A DNA stretch of 32,961 nt from Planctomycetota bacterium (GCA_963204965.1 CAUJKA010000006.1:1-32961), one strand, 5' to 3'. Numbered from the stretch's first letter, positions 8,576-17,039 are shown. The notes: generated by a model from the letters alone, not told the origin. Program-made: numbers and translations.

Positions 8576-8895
8576 CCTTCTACCCTCACGTCGACGATGC
8601 TAGCTGAAAAAGTTGGATTGTAACACAGAGAGGAGGACACAGCATTTTCATAGCCGTTGCCGAGAGACGATCCCCGGGAAGTCTTCCAAGAGCAACTTCA
8701 ACGTTTTGACCAAGCCCGAGAAAACTGAATACCCGCAGACAGCGAGATCGATCGTCAAGCGAGATTTGGTTGCTCCCAAAAACTAGGATGTGCGAAACAA
8801 ATCCCTCCTCCAACAGCAAACTTCTGCGATAATGACTCTGCGCCAAATGCTCAGTCCTTCGAACGAAACTTCTTTCTAACGCGGAGCCCAAGTAG
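8576..8895. other. Divergent intergenic region
   Basis: The stretch separates the minus-strand Rpn-like gene from a plus-strand exported protein. It must hold both promoters. A minus-strand frame (8586-8972) overlaps the start of the plus-strand gene and has no domain or convincing start, so it is not called. No hairpin or RNA gene was recognised. Confidence 0.45.
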
Positions 8896-9495
8896 ATGAG
8901 AATAAGATCTTCGTGGCTTATTACTATTGTAGTTCTTATGCTATCGCTCGAAGCTCGGGGACAATCTGACATTGTTCAGAATGCGCATTGGGGCTGGAAG
9001 AATGTCTGCCGATCAGAAGAAGTACAATCGATGAGGGTTGCAAGATTCACCGGATTCCTTGAAGGCTCATACGGCATCACCGCGCCAAGAATCTGGCAAA
9101 TGTCGATGGTCAGCTTTCGCGAATTGTCGTTTGAACGAATGTCGAAAGCAAGCGATAAGGCAGAGCATGAGGCATATCCATTATGCAAAGTGGATATGTC
9201 CACGAAGAGTATCGTCGTCACCACCAAAGATCCAGGGATAGACAATGTGCTTTTCGAATGCAAAAGCAAAGACGGTAGCACGACTTGGAAGCGTGAGCTA
9301 ACAAATGTGTTTCCGAAGGTTGTGTTTCAAGGATCCGGACAGCTGATCTGCGAGGTAATTGCCGCCGACAAACACATCCTATTGTTTGGAAGAATCGGCG
9401 AAATTCGACTCTTTGTTGCTTTGTCAGAGAACAATGGAAAGATTGTTGATCACTTTGCGTTTTTGGCTGATAGTGAAACCAATCTAGCCAAGTGA
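8896..9495 (+). CDS. Exported protein of unknown function
   Basis: This is a 199-aa product. The first 22 residues look like a signal peptide: Arg at positions 2 and 4, a hydrophobic core 'LITIVVLMLSLEA' and a likely cut near 'RGQ|SD'. The mature part has two Cys pairs' worth of cysteines (about residues 38, 97, 121 and 151) and alternating hydrophobic strands, suggesting a small beta-rich, possibly disulfide-bonded periplasmic domain. I do not recognise the family. GGAG at 8882-8885 lies 10 nt before the ATG. The gene stands alone between an Rpn-like gene (divergent) and a hairpin-rich stretch. Confidence 0.65.
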   Translation: MRIRSSWLITIVVLMLSLEARGQSDIVQNAHWGWKNVCRSEEVQSMRVARFTGFLEGSYGITAPRIWQMSMVSFRELSFERMSKASDKAEHEAYPLCKVDMSTKSIVVTTKDPGIDNVLFECKSKDGSTTWKRELTNVFPKVVFQGSGQLICEVIAADKHILLFGRIGEIRLFVALSENNGKIVDHFAFLADSETNLAK

Positions 9496-9776
9496 AACGC
9501 GTTCAGCACTTTACGGATCAGTCGGGCAGTTCTTCGGCCCGAAGGGCCAGGGCCAGCGATTTACCTAGCCCAGGCCAACAACCGCTTGTTGAAATACTCG
9601 ACGCATCAAAACCTTACCCCGAGGCTCGGGAGGAGCCCCTCAACGCCTGTCCTTCTCCCCTTTGTTCCTCAGGGGCGGAGGGAGCCAGAACGGTCATCGG
9701 AGCCCGAATCTGCTCCGCCTCGTCAATTGGGCTGGGGCGAATACAATGTATCTCAATCACAAACAAAGGTTGAGTT
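9496..9776 (+). other. Hairpin-rich GC-rich intergenic stretch, possible interspersed repeat or structured RNA
   Basis: At least five short perfect inverted repeats follow one another in about 180 nt: GGCCC/GGGCC (9536-9548, 3-nt loop), CAACAA/TTGTTG (9576-9591, 4-nt loop), CCGAG/CTCGG (9619-9629), CCCCT/AGGGG (9657-9675) and CGGAGC/GCTCCG (9698-9717). The third can refold into GGCTC/GAGCC (9623-9637). Open frames exist here in all three forward frames but are Arg/Pro/Ser-rich and overlap each other, so none is called. The last 20 nt hold the Shine-Dalgarno of the next gene. Confidence 0.4.
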
Positions 9777-11099
9777 ATGTCACAATCGTCCTTGGATGCC
9801 GTCGAACGACTGCGAGATCAAACGCTGAAGCCCATTGCGGATAGCTTCGGGTTTCCGTTGAGCAAGCGAACTAATAGCGTCTCGAACATCCCTACGGTCC
9901 TCTGTTTGGGCAATCACTCGTCGGGCAAATCCAGCTTTATCAATCATCTAATTGGAAGCAACGTTCAAGCTACCGGCGTTGCCCCGACCGACGATGGCTT
10001 CACGTTGTTGATGCATCACACAACAGAACAGATCGTCGATGGTCGTACAGCCGTCGTTGATCCGCAATTTCCACTTCGCGACTTCGAACAGTACGGCAAA
10101 GAGTTTCTGGACCACCTAAAAGTTCGCCGATTGCCCTTAGAGCCACTCAAGCAGGTTTGCTTGATCGACAGTCCTGGACTCATCGATCACGCGGGTTCGC
10201 CCGGCGATCACGCTCGCGGTTACGACTTTCCTGCCGTGGTGCGAGAGTTCGCCGGGTTCGCAGATTTGATCGTTTTCTTCTTTGACCCTGGCAAACCAGG
10301 CACGACGGGCGAAAGCCTTCGAATCATTACCGAAGCTCTTTCAGACGTGATGTATAAAGTGCTAATCGTCTTCAACAAAGTCGACACCTTCGAGGATGTC
10401 AGGGACTTTGCACGGACCTATGGCGCGTTGTGCTGGAATCTCTCGCGAGTCATTCGCACCAAGGATATGCCGCAGATCTATTGCACATTCGTGGAAGGCT
10501 TGGGCGGGGCAGGGCAGAAACAGATCGACTTGATCGATTTCACGAAATCAACCGACCAACTGCGAGCGGAGATATCACGCGTCGGTCAACGACGACGTAG
10601 CAATGTGATTGGCGCACTTTTGGACTCGACTCGCAGCCTAAGAATTCACTCTGCGATTTGCCACAAGTTAGGCATGACGATACTGTGGATTCGACTGGGA
10701 ATTTGGCTAACCTCGGCGGCCTTGATTGCTTTAGGTGTTTGGGGACTGATCTATCACCGCAGCAACACCTACGCTTTTGTAGCCGAACTGCTGTGTATCG
10801 TAGCGGGCGTGAGTAGTATCTTGCTCTCACGAACGTTCTTGCGACATTGGCTTTCGCAACAGACGGCCAATTTGGATAGCTGGTTCAATCGGCTGTTTCA
10901 TCGTGAATTGCTTGAGCAGAGTCACAGTCGCTTTTTAGAAGGTCTGTGGGAGTCGGTGAAGCCACGGACTGTCAAGTTCCTTCAATCGGTCGGACCAAGC
11001 GGCGTCCCCTTTTCACCGCTGTGGTCATCCAAAATCAAGAAGCTTCGCAAGGTAGCCGAAGTCGACATTCCAGCTCTTCTACAGCAGTCCGACGGTTAA
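9777..11099 (+). CDS. EHD/dynamin-superfamily GTPase with C-terminal membrane hairpin
   Basis: This is a 440-aa GTPase. G1 is 'GNHSSGKS' (45-52), G2 is Thr71 in 'PTDDGFT', G3 is 'DSPG' (131-134) and G4 is 'NKVD' (200-203). The stretch 'ARGYDFPAVVREFAGFADLI' and the later 'YGALCWNLSRVI' closely resemble the equivalent parts of eukaryotic EHD (Eps15-homology-domain) ATPases, which belong to the dynamin superfamily and remodel membranes. Unlike EHDs there is no EH domain. Instead two hydrophobic segments (about 301-326 and 331-353) form a likely membrane hairpin, followed by a basic tail of about 85 residues. This suggests a membrane-anchored, cytoplasmic GTPase. ATG 9777 is preceded by AAAGGT 6 nt upstream. 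The gene ends 11 bp from the convergent topoisomerase B gene. Confidence 0.85.
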   Translation: MSQSSLDAVERLRDQTLKPIADSFGFPLSKRTNSVSNIPTVLCLGNHSSGKSSFINHLIGSNVQATGVAPTDDGFTLLMHHTTEQIVDGRTAVVDPQFPLRDFEQYGKEFLDHLKVRRLPLEPLKQVCLIDSPGLIDHAGSPGDHARGYDFPAVVREFAGFADLIVFFFDPGKPGTTGESLRIITEALSDVMYKVLIVFNKVDTFEDVRDFARTYGALCWNLSRVIRTKDMPQIYCTFVEGLGGAGQKQIDLIDFTKSTDQLRAEISRVGQRRRSNVIGALLDSTRSLRIHSAICHKLGMTILWIRLGIWLTSAALIALGVWGLIYHRSNTYAFVAELLCIVAGVSSILLSRTFLRHWLSQQTANLDSWFNRLFHRELLEQSHSRFLEGLWESVKPRTVKFLQSVGPSGVPFSPLWSSKIKKLRKVAEVDIPALLQQSDG

Positions 11100-11110
11100 T
11101 GACACTTGCC

Positions 11111-13024
11111 TTAAACGTCGATCTCTTCAGCCTCTTCGGCGCGTTCCATGATGAAGTTGAATCGCGCTGAAGCATCACGACCCATCAAGTCTGATACGAC
11201 ACGATCGGTTGCCAGTTGGTCATCAATCTCGACTCGTAGCAATCGCCGAGTGGCAGGGTTGAGCGTTGTCTCCCAAAGCGTCTTGGGCATCATCTCTCCT
11301 AGACCTTTGAAGCGCTGGATATCAGGCTTGGATCGTCCGTCTGCTTTCGCCAAAATCCGCGCGCGGTCAGCATCGTCGGCTGCCCAAAAGGTCTCCTTGC
11401 CCACATCGATTCTATAAAGAGGAGGCATGGCGATGTAAATCTTGCCGCCAGCGATCAAGCCGGGCATGTGACGATAGAAAAACGTTAACAGCAACGTTGT
11501 GATGTGGTGCCCGTCAGAATCAGCATCCGCCAGCAGAATCACTCGCTCGTACCGCAATCGCGTGATATCAAAATGGCTTGAGATACCACAGCCTAAGGCG
11601 GTTACCATGTCTTGGATTTCTTTGTTTTCCAAGACCTTCTTGGTGCTTGCGCATTCGGTATTCAGAACTTTTCCGCGCAACGGAAGAATCGCTTGGTAGT
11701 TGCGATCGCGACCTTGCTTGGCGCTTCCACCCGCCGAATCACCTTCGACGATAAACAGCTCCGAATGAGCGCGTCCCGAGGCTAAGCAATCGCTAAGCTT
11801 GCCGGGCAACATCGCTCGCGAGGTACTGCTCTTTCGCGAAACCGACTCGGAAGCGGCTCGAGAAGCTGCGCGAGCTCGAGCTGCAGCGATGATTCTGGCG
11901 ACGATAGCATCGGCGGTGGAACGATTGTTGTTGAGCCACTGCTCCAAACTGGCTCGCACTGCACCATCGACAACGGCCTGCGTCTCTGGGTTGTTCAAGC
12001 GGTCTTTCGTCTGTCCTTGAAATTGCGGCTCAGAGACAAAGATCGAAACTACAGCCACTAGCCCTTCGCGAATATCCTCCGGCGCGAATTTGACTCCACG
12101 CGGCGTAAGATTGTGAGTCTCAATGAAGTTGCGGATCGCTTTGCCAATCCCCGCGCGGAAACCGTTCTCGTGAGTACCACCGCTAAGCGTTGGGATACCG
12201 TTGACATAGCTCCGCACATGTTCGTCAGTCGACTCGGTCCACTTCATGGCAATCTCAATACGCTCGTCGCCGTCTTTCTGAACGGTGAACGGCAGTTCGT
12301 GAATTGCACTGGCCGTGCGATCTGCAATGACCTTGGTCAGATAATCGATGACACCATTTTCGTGATGAAAGGTCGTCTTCGTATTGGTGGTCTCGTCGAT
12401 ATACTGCAGCTTGACACCGCGATGAAGGAAGCTGGTTACTTCCATTCGCTGCTTGATCGTATCGGAGTTAAAGTCGGTCTTGGGGAAGATCGTCGAGTCG
12501 GGCGTAAAGGTAATCGTCGTACCCGTTCCTCGAAATGTGCCTTTAGCCTTTTGCAATGGAGTCGTAGCTTTGCCCTGCGAGAACTCCATCTTGTATTGGC
12601 ATCCATCGCGGCGGACGACGGCGATTAGTTGCTTGGAAAGTGCGTTAACAACAGACGCACCCACCCCGTGCAAACCACCTGATGTTTTGTAGTTCTTCCC
12701 TTCGAATTTTCCGCCCGCGTGCAAGATAGTCAGAACCATCTCCAGCGCACTCTTCTTTGTTTTCGAGTGCTTTTCGACGGGAATCCCGCGTCCATTGTCG
12801 GCAACGCTCACCGTTCTGCCGTCTTTGTGCAGCGTCACTACGATTTCCGAAGCATGACCGTTCATTGCTTCGTCGACGGAGTTGTCGAGAATTTCCCACA
12901 CCAAGTGGTGAAGTCCCGAAGATCCCACTCCGCCGATGTACATCCCTGGACGCTTGCGGACTGGCTCCAGTCCCTCAAGGGCTACGATGTCTTCTGCGGT
13001 ATAACTAGATTTTGCTGAAGCCAT
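11111..13024 (-). CDS. Type IIA topoisomerase subunit B (GyrB/ParE family)
   Basis: This is a 637-aa ATPase subunit of DNA gyrase or topoisomerase IV. The GHKL fold shows Asn48 in 'EILDNSVDEA', the 'DNGRGIP' loop (76-82) and the ATP lid 'GGLHGVGASVVNAL'. The TOPRIM domain carries 'EGDSAGG' (about 424-430), 'PLRGKVLN', the metal-binding 'DADSDG' (about 500) and 'QRFKGLGEM' (about 572). The length is that of the short GyrB/ParE forms, without the insert of E. coli GyrB. The ending 'LMGRDASARFNFIMERA' resembles ParE of alpha-proteobacteria as I recall it, which together with the neighbouring A subunit favours topoisomerase IV, but gyrase cannot be excluded. It follows the A subunit after 73 nt on the same strand and is probably co-transcribed. 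Its Shine-Dalgarno is weak. Confidence 0.93.
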   Translation of the reverse strand: MASAKSSYTAEDIVALEGLEPVRKRPGMYIGGVGSSGLHHLVWEILDNSVDEAMNGHASEIVVTLHKDGRTVSVADNGRGIPVEKHSKTKKSALEMVLTILHAGGKFEGKNYKTSGGLHGVGASVVNALSKQLIAVVRRDGCQYKMEFSQGKATTPLQKAKGTFRGTGTTITFTPDSTIFPKTDFNSDTIKQRMEVTSFLHRGVKLQYIDETTNTKTTFHHENGVIDYLTKVIADRTASAIHELPFTVQKDGDERIEIAMKWTESTDEHVRSYVNGIPTLSGGTHENGFRAGIGKAIRNFIETHNLTPRGVKFAPEDIREGLVAVVSIFVSEPQFQGQTKDRLNNPETQAVVDGAVRASLEQWLNNNRSTADAIVARIIAAARARAASRAASESVSRKSSTSRAMLPGKLSDCLASGRAHSELFIVEGDSAGGSAKQGRDRNYQAILPLRGKVLNTECASTKKVLENKEIQDMVTALGCGISSHFDITRLRYERVILLADADSDGHHITTLLLTFFYRHMPGLIAGGKIYIAMPPLYRIDVGKETFWAADDADRARILAKADGRSKPDIQRFKGLGEMMPKTLWETTLNPATRRLLRVEIDDQLATDRVVSDLMGRDASARFNFIMERAEEAEEIDV

Positions 13025-13097
13025 GTTGGTTTCGTCTCACTCAATCCGTTTACGAAGTGTTGTTTTGCGTGGGGAGTTAAGCAAGTCGCTCGCCTGC

Positions 13098-15590
13098 TCA
13101 ATTCTCTTCTGGCAGAGGCTCGGGAGCTCCAGGCGGTGGAATCACGATACTGGAAATCTTGCCGTTCTTTTGAATCTCTGTGCCTCGGCCACCACGAGCT
13201 GTCACGCGATACTTGGCCGTTGAGATCGTCTTCTGCGCGCCGCGATTGGTTTCCACAACCAACAGATCGCGATCACCCTTAGATGCCTTGAAGCCAACCA
13301 AGCGATCCGTCTTGGCAAGCTTGATCAATGTGACACCCTTACCTGGGCCGGACAAATAGTTGACCTCTTCAGCCGGGCAAACAATCGTGCGGCACTCTGC
13401 TGACACCGCTAAGATCTTCTCCTTGCCGCTGATCGCCTCGACTCCGATCAACTCAGAACCCGGCGCGACTCTAGCATAGCGTCGACCGCTGCGAGTAGAT
13501 GGCTCGACAAAAGGCTGAAGGCAGAAACGCAACGCGAATCCATTGGACGTGGCTGCGAAAGCATGAACAGGCGGGCAGTAGGTTGGTCGCTTGGGGTCTT
13601 CGGCGATATCGCCAACGACTCGTGGGTCGAGCGAGATCATCGAAACGATCTTTTCGCCGTCTTTCATCTTGAAGAGCTTTTGAATCGGTTCACCATAGCC
13701 GCTCGATGCGGGAATATCGATGATTCTAGCTGTGTAACAGACTCCGAACGATGAAAACATCGCCACGCTGGCTCGCGTTGATCCAGCGATACAGGAGAGA
13801 ACACGATCGCCTTCGCGAAGTCGACTCTTGCCGGGATCGGCAATCTGCTTCTGACGCTTGATCCAACCATCGGTCGACAAAAGTACGTGGCAGTCTTCGG
13901 CAACGATGAAATCTTCTGCCGAAAACTCAGCCTCTTCCTCGACGGTAACGATCTCGGTCTTTCGAGCAGCACTCTTTGACTTGGCGAATTTTTGGATCAC
14001 CTCTTCGATCTCAGTCCGAACAATGCCCCAACGCCCAGAGGAATTCGTATCGTCGGTGCTCTCCTTGAGCAACTTGCGAATCTGCTTCGCTCGATTCTGC
14101 TTTTCTTTGAGCTCTTCTTGAATCAGGTTGATTTCCAAGCGAGCCAAGCGATAGAGCTTCAATTCCAAGATCGCGTCGGTTTGTTCTGCATCCAAGCCGC
14201 CTTTGTCAGCCGGAAACCGCTTCATGATCTTGTCGGCGGCGTCTGCTTTGCCCTCGGACTTACGAATGATCCGAATGATCTCGTCCAACGCGTCGAAGAT
14301 CAGCACAAACCCTTCCAGGATGTGCATTCGCTTCTCAAGGCTCTCTAGTTCACTCTCGAGTCTCGCCGTCACCACTTGCAATCGGAAATGCAAGAAGTGC
14401 CAGAGCATCTCCTTTAGCCCCAATCGTTCGGGGCGACCCACCAATGGATTTTCGGTGGGGACCAAGCAGGTCATGTTGACGTTGAAATTCGTTTGCAGAG
14501 GCGTGTTCTTGTAGAGATACGCCAACACTTTGGCTTCGTCGGCATCTTTGCGCAACTGCAAATCGATGCGAATATCTTCGGTCGATAGATCGCGCACGTC
14601 TTCGATCAATGGCATCTTGCTGCTCATTACGATCTCTGCGATGCGTTCCACCAAGACCGACTTGTTGACGCAATAAGGGATCGATGTAATCTGAAGAATC
14701 TTACTTCCGCTCTTGAGCGTTTCACCTGGCTTGGTAGTGCCGCGAAGCTTCAACGAGCCCTGACCGGTGCGATAGATCTCTCGCAGCTCTTCCTTGGTGT
14801 TTACTAGTTGTCCACCGGTGGGAAAGTCGGGACCTTGCACAGCGTCGTTGGCAACAAGCTGATAGTCTTTGATTTCAGGATCGCGAAGCAACTTGAGCAG
14901 AGCTCGACAAACCTCTTCTAAGTTATGCGTCGGAATGTTGGTCGCCATACCAACAGCGATCCCCGTTGCTCCGTTGACCAGCAGGTTGGGTATGCGACTG
15001 GGAAGAACTACAGGCTCTTGTTTGGTTCCATCGTAGTTCGGGCGATAGGCAACAATTCGCGGCGCGAGGTCTCGAAGGACTTCGGCAGCGATGGGAGACA
15101 TGCGGCATTCGGTGTAACGCATGGCAGCCGCGTTGTCACCGTCGATCGAACCGAAGTTACCGATACCGTCCACTAGAGTTTCGCGAAGCGCCCAAGGCTG
15201 AGCCATGCGCACCAGAGCGTCGTAAACCGACGATTCACCGTGAGGGTGATAGTTACCGGTGACGTTACCGCATACGAACGCGCACTTACGGGGCTTGGCA
15301 TCCGCCGAAATCCCCAGTTGATCCATGGCGAAGAGAATGCGGCGTTGGACGGGTTTCAGACCATCGCGAACATCTGGCAGAGCTCGGCTGGTGATAACCG
15401 ACAGGGAGTAATTCAGGTAGCGATCCTGCGCGGCGGTGCGCAGTTGAACAGCTTCGATGTTCTGCTCAGCTTGCTCGAAGAGATTCGCCGTACCCGAGCC
15501 ACGACGCTTTCCTCCCGAACCGGAACCAGTCGACCCCGACGAACCTGACCCCGAAGAACCGGAACCGTCTCCACTACCGCGTTTGGCCAT
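13098..15590 (-). CDS. Type IIA topoisomerase subunit A (GyrA/ParC family)
   Basis: This is an 830-aa DNA-cleaving subunit. Residues 4-34 are an unusual Gly/Ser-rich tail with basic residues. The catalytic core starts near residue 49 and contains 'SRALPDVRDGLKPVQRRIL', the quinolone-region segment 'HPHGESSVYDALVRMAQP' (Ser and Asp at the positions of E. coli GyrA Ser83 and Asp87) and the catalytic Tyr159 in 'AAMRYTECRM'. A coiled-coil tower follows (about 400-520), then a C-terminal beta-pinwheel (about 550-815). The only GyrA-box-like motif is RGGRG at 799-803 near the very end, preceded by 'TA' instead of Gln-Arg, so supercoiling activity is not assured and ParC is likely. A strong Shine-Dalgarno (GGAGGGG) lies 9 nt before ATG 15590. 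It is the first gene of the A-B pair. Confidence 0.92.
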   Translation of the reverse strand: MAKRGSGDGSGSSGSGSSGSTGSGSGGKRRGSGTANLFEQAEQNIEAVQLRTAAQDRYLNYSLSVITSRALPDVRDGLKPVQRRILFAMDQLGISADAKPRKCAFVCGNVTGNYHPHGESSVYDALVRMAQPWALRETLVDGIGNFGSIDGDNAAAMRYTECRMSPIAAEVLRDLAPRIVAYRPNYDGTKQEPVVLPSRIPNLLVNGATGIAVGMATNIPTHNLEEVCRALLKLLRDPEIKDYQLVANDAVQGPDFPTGGQLVNTKEELREIYRTGQGSLKLRGTTKPGETLKSGSKILQITSIPYCVNKSVLVERIAEIVMSSKMPLIEDVRDLSTEDIRIDLQLRKDADEAKVLAYLYKNTPLQTNFNVNMTCLVPTENPLVGRPERLGLKEMLWHFLHFRLQVVTARLESELESLEKRMHILEGFVLIFDALDEIIRIIRKSEGKADAADKIMKRFPADKGGLDAEQTDAILELKLYRLARLEINLIQEELKEKQNRAKQIRKLLKESTDDTNSSGRWGIVRTEIEEVIQKFAKSKSAARKTEIVTVEEEAEFSAEDFIVAEDCHVLLSTDGWIKRQKQIADPGKSRLREGDRVLSCIAGSTRASVAMFSSFGVCYTARIIDIPASSGYGEPIQKLFKMKDGEKIVSMISLDPRVVGDIAEDPKRPTYCPPVHAFAATSNGFALRFCLQPFVEPSTRSGRRYARVAPGSELIGVEAISGKEKILAVSAECRTIVCPAEEVNYLSGPGKGVTLIKLAKTDRLVGFKASKGDRDLLVVETNRGAQKTISTAKYRVTARGGRGTEIQKNGKISSIVIPPPGAPEPLPEEN

Positions 15591-16081
15591 GCCGTTTTTC
15601 CCCTCCGTGAGTCCAGATGTGAAATCTTGCCAGTTGTGCTACCTACTTTCGAGCCGAGGCGAGCCAAAAAATTAGCTTTGCAGCTCAGCAAAGGCATTTT
15701 TTCGCCGCATCGATCGATGCACGGACGAAAACCGCGAACCAAAACGAGGCCGCTTTGACGCCAAGCCAGGCACTTTAACGACTGCGTAGTCCTGGCAAGA
15801 GGGCTCAAATATACCGCGCATCGCAAATTGACGAATATCCCTTTGGAGCATTTTCAATTTCCTCTTGGGCAGACTTTGACGACGAAAAAAACCGGATGCA
15901 ACATGCCTACTTTTTCAGCCGATGGAAGTGACAATTCGGATTTTCTCTATCCCTACCATTGGGGAAGATCTGAAGGCAGAAACTGAGCCGATTGGACTAA
16001 CAATTTGTTGTTAAATCGGTGGCGTCAAGGAAGACTGCAGTTGCTGCAACTAACATGGAAGCCACGGAAGGAGCACTTCTC
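15591..16081. other. Divergent intergenic region upstream of the topoisomerase A gene and the small secreted protein gene
   Basis: It holds the leaders of both divergent transcripts. No gene, RNA or repeat could be supported; short frames such as 15672-15857 (-) have no motif. No confident promoter hexamers were found. Confidence 0.5.
16067..16073 (+). promoter_or_regulatory. Shine-Dalgarno site that sets the start of the first small secreted protein
   Basis: GAAGGAG lies 8 nt before ATG 16082. This strong site, and the signal peptide that follows, decide against the in-frame upstream ATGs at 16019 and 16055. Confidence 0.8.
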
Positions 16082-16456
16082 ATGCGATTGGGAATTTCAT
16101 TACTAGCCTCTGCTGCATTGTTTGCGGCATTGTGCATGAACAGTTCGGCATCGGCCCAAGAGCACGGTGGAGTCGGACCGCATATGTTTGCCAACCAATA
16201 CACTCAAGGCTACGCCAATCAAGCGACAGCTGGAATGTACGTTGCACCGGTCCCTGTTCCAGCTTGGGTTGGTCACACCTATTACACATACGAGCCACTG
16301 TATCCACATGAGTTGACCTACCAACACACTCATCGATACCACTCGTACTACGACAACAATCGAGGATTGAATCGAACTCGCGTGCACTACTATGCACCAC
16401 CAGTGCGAACAATGCTCAATGGTATTCAAAACAACTTTTCACTTCCACGACCATAA
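16082..16456 (+). CDS. Small secreted Tyr/His-rich protein, unknown function
   Basis: This is a 124-aa protein. Residues 1-25 form a clear signal peptide (hydrophobic 'ISLLASAALFAALC', then 'SSASA|QEHGG'). The mature part of about 100 residues is rich in Tyr and His, with 'GHTYYTYEPLYPHELTY' and 'HTHRYHSYYDNN', and has no cysteine. I do not know a named family. A second small secreted Tyr-rich protein follows 45 nt downstream on the same strand, each gene with its own strong Shine-Dalgarno, so they are likely co-transcribed. A role in the cell envelope or metal binding could be guessed from the composition, but nothing proves it. Confidence 0.8.
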   Translation: MRLGISLLASAALFAALCMNSSASAQEHGGVGPHMFANQYTQGYANQATAGMYVAPVPVPAWVGHTYYTYEPLYPHELTYQHTHRYHSYYDNNRGLNRTRVHYYAPPVRTMLNGIQNNFSLPRP

Positions 16457-16501
16457 TCACGGCACTTGCTGACGGTTGGTGGGTGGAGGAAGGATTGAAT
16501 T

Positions 16502-16891
16502 ATGAAGAACGCAATAATCGCACTGGCACTTGTTGCCATCGCTTGTTCAGTGCCTAGTTCAGCTCGAGCCGAACGACCGATTGAACGAGTCTTACGTCAT
16601 GACATGCAAACAAAGGGAGACGTGTGGGCACAGAACTATGCCAGCAGTCGTCCTTGGCATGGACAGCATTACTACACACAATACGGCCAGCCCACCGCAT
16701 TGGTAGTTCCGCCAACCGGAGTCATGCAACAGACCTATTCTTGGGGCGTGTCGCGAAACTACAGCGTACCGACATACCATCAGTTTGGTTATCAAGGTAC
16801 TCCTTCGGCTGGCGGAGCGTTTTACGCAACTCCAGTTTGGCCAAGCAGCACACAGCAGTTCGGCGTGTATCCCGTGCGAGGCCCTTGGTAG
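16502..16891 (+). CDS. Small secreted Tyr/Gln-rich protein, possible relative of the preceding one
   Basis: This is a 129-aa protein. Residues 1-23 are a signal peptide ('MKNAIIALALVAIACSVPS', cleavage likely after 'ARA'). The mature part has many Tyr, Gln, Trp and Pro residues, for example 'WHGQHYYTQYGQP' and 'PTYHQFGYQGTPSAGGAFY', and no cysteine. The pattern of hydrophobic Pro segment, Trp/Tyr segment and Tyr-Pro segment is roughly shared with the upstream protein, so they may be distant paralogues. GGAGGAAGG about 8 nt upstream of the ATG is a strong Shine-Dalgarno. A hairpin terminator follows at 16962-16991. Confidence 0.78.
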   Translation: MKNAIIALALVAIACSVPSSARAERPIERVLRHDMQTKGDVWAQNYASSRPWHGQHYYTQYGQPTALVVPPTGVMQQTYSWGVSRNYSVPTYHQFGYQGTPSAGGAFYATPVWPSSTQQFGVYPVRGPW

Positions 16892-16961
16892 CTAGCGATT
16901 AAATCCAGTTGCTTCGTAGGTAAACATCGCTTACCAAGCAATTCCGTTTGAATAAAACGAG

Positions 16962-16999
16962 AACAGCCGAGTCTTAATCGACCCGGCTGTTTCCGTTTA
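16962..16999 (+). terminator. Likely bidirectional terminator between the small secreted genes and the TadE cluster
   Basis: AACAGCCG/CGGCTGTT plus GTC/GAC form an 11-bp stem with one A-C mismatch and a 6-nt loop (16962-16991). TTCCGTTT follows on the + strand. On the minus strand the hairpin is followed by CTCGTTTTATT. It sits between convergent genes. Confidence 0.75.
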
Positions 17000-17039
17000 G
17001 CAATCGACGTCAGTCGAAAATCGTTGTGTTCCAGCTTCG

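Noticed and set aside
8586..8972. 128-codon minus-strand frame in the divergent region
   Set aside because: It overlaps the start and signal peptide of the plus-strand exported protein, which has a better start context and codon pattern.
9492..9844. Three overlapping plus-strand frames upstream of the EHD-like gene
   Set aside because: They overlap in different frames, are Arg/Pro/Ser-rich and coincide with the hairpin-rich DNA. They are better explained as translation of a structured non-coding region.
15672..15857. 61-codon minus-strand frame upstream of the topoisomerase A gene
   Set aside because: It is basic, without domain or ribosome binding site, and lies in a leader region.
16019..16081. 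N-terminal extension of the first small secreted protein
   Set aside because: ATG 16082 has a strong Shine-Dalgarno and begins a normal signal peptide. The extension would bury it.
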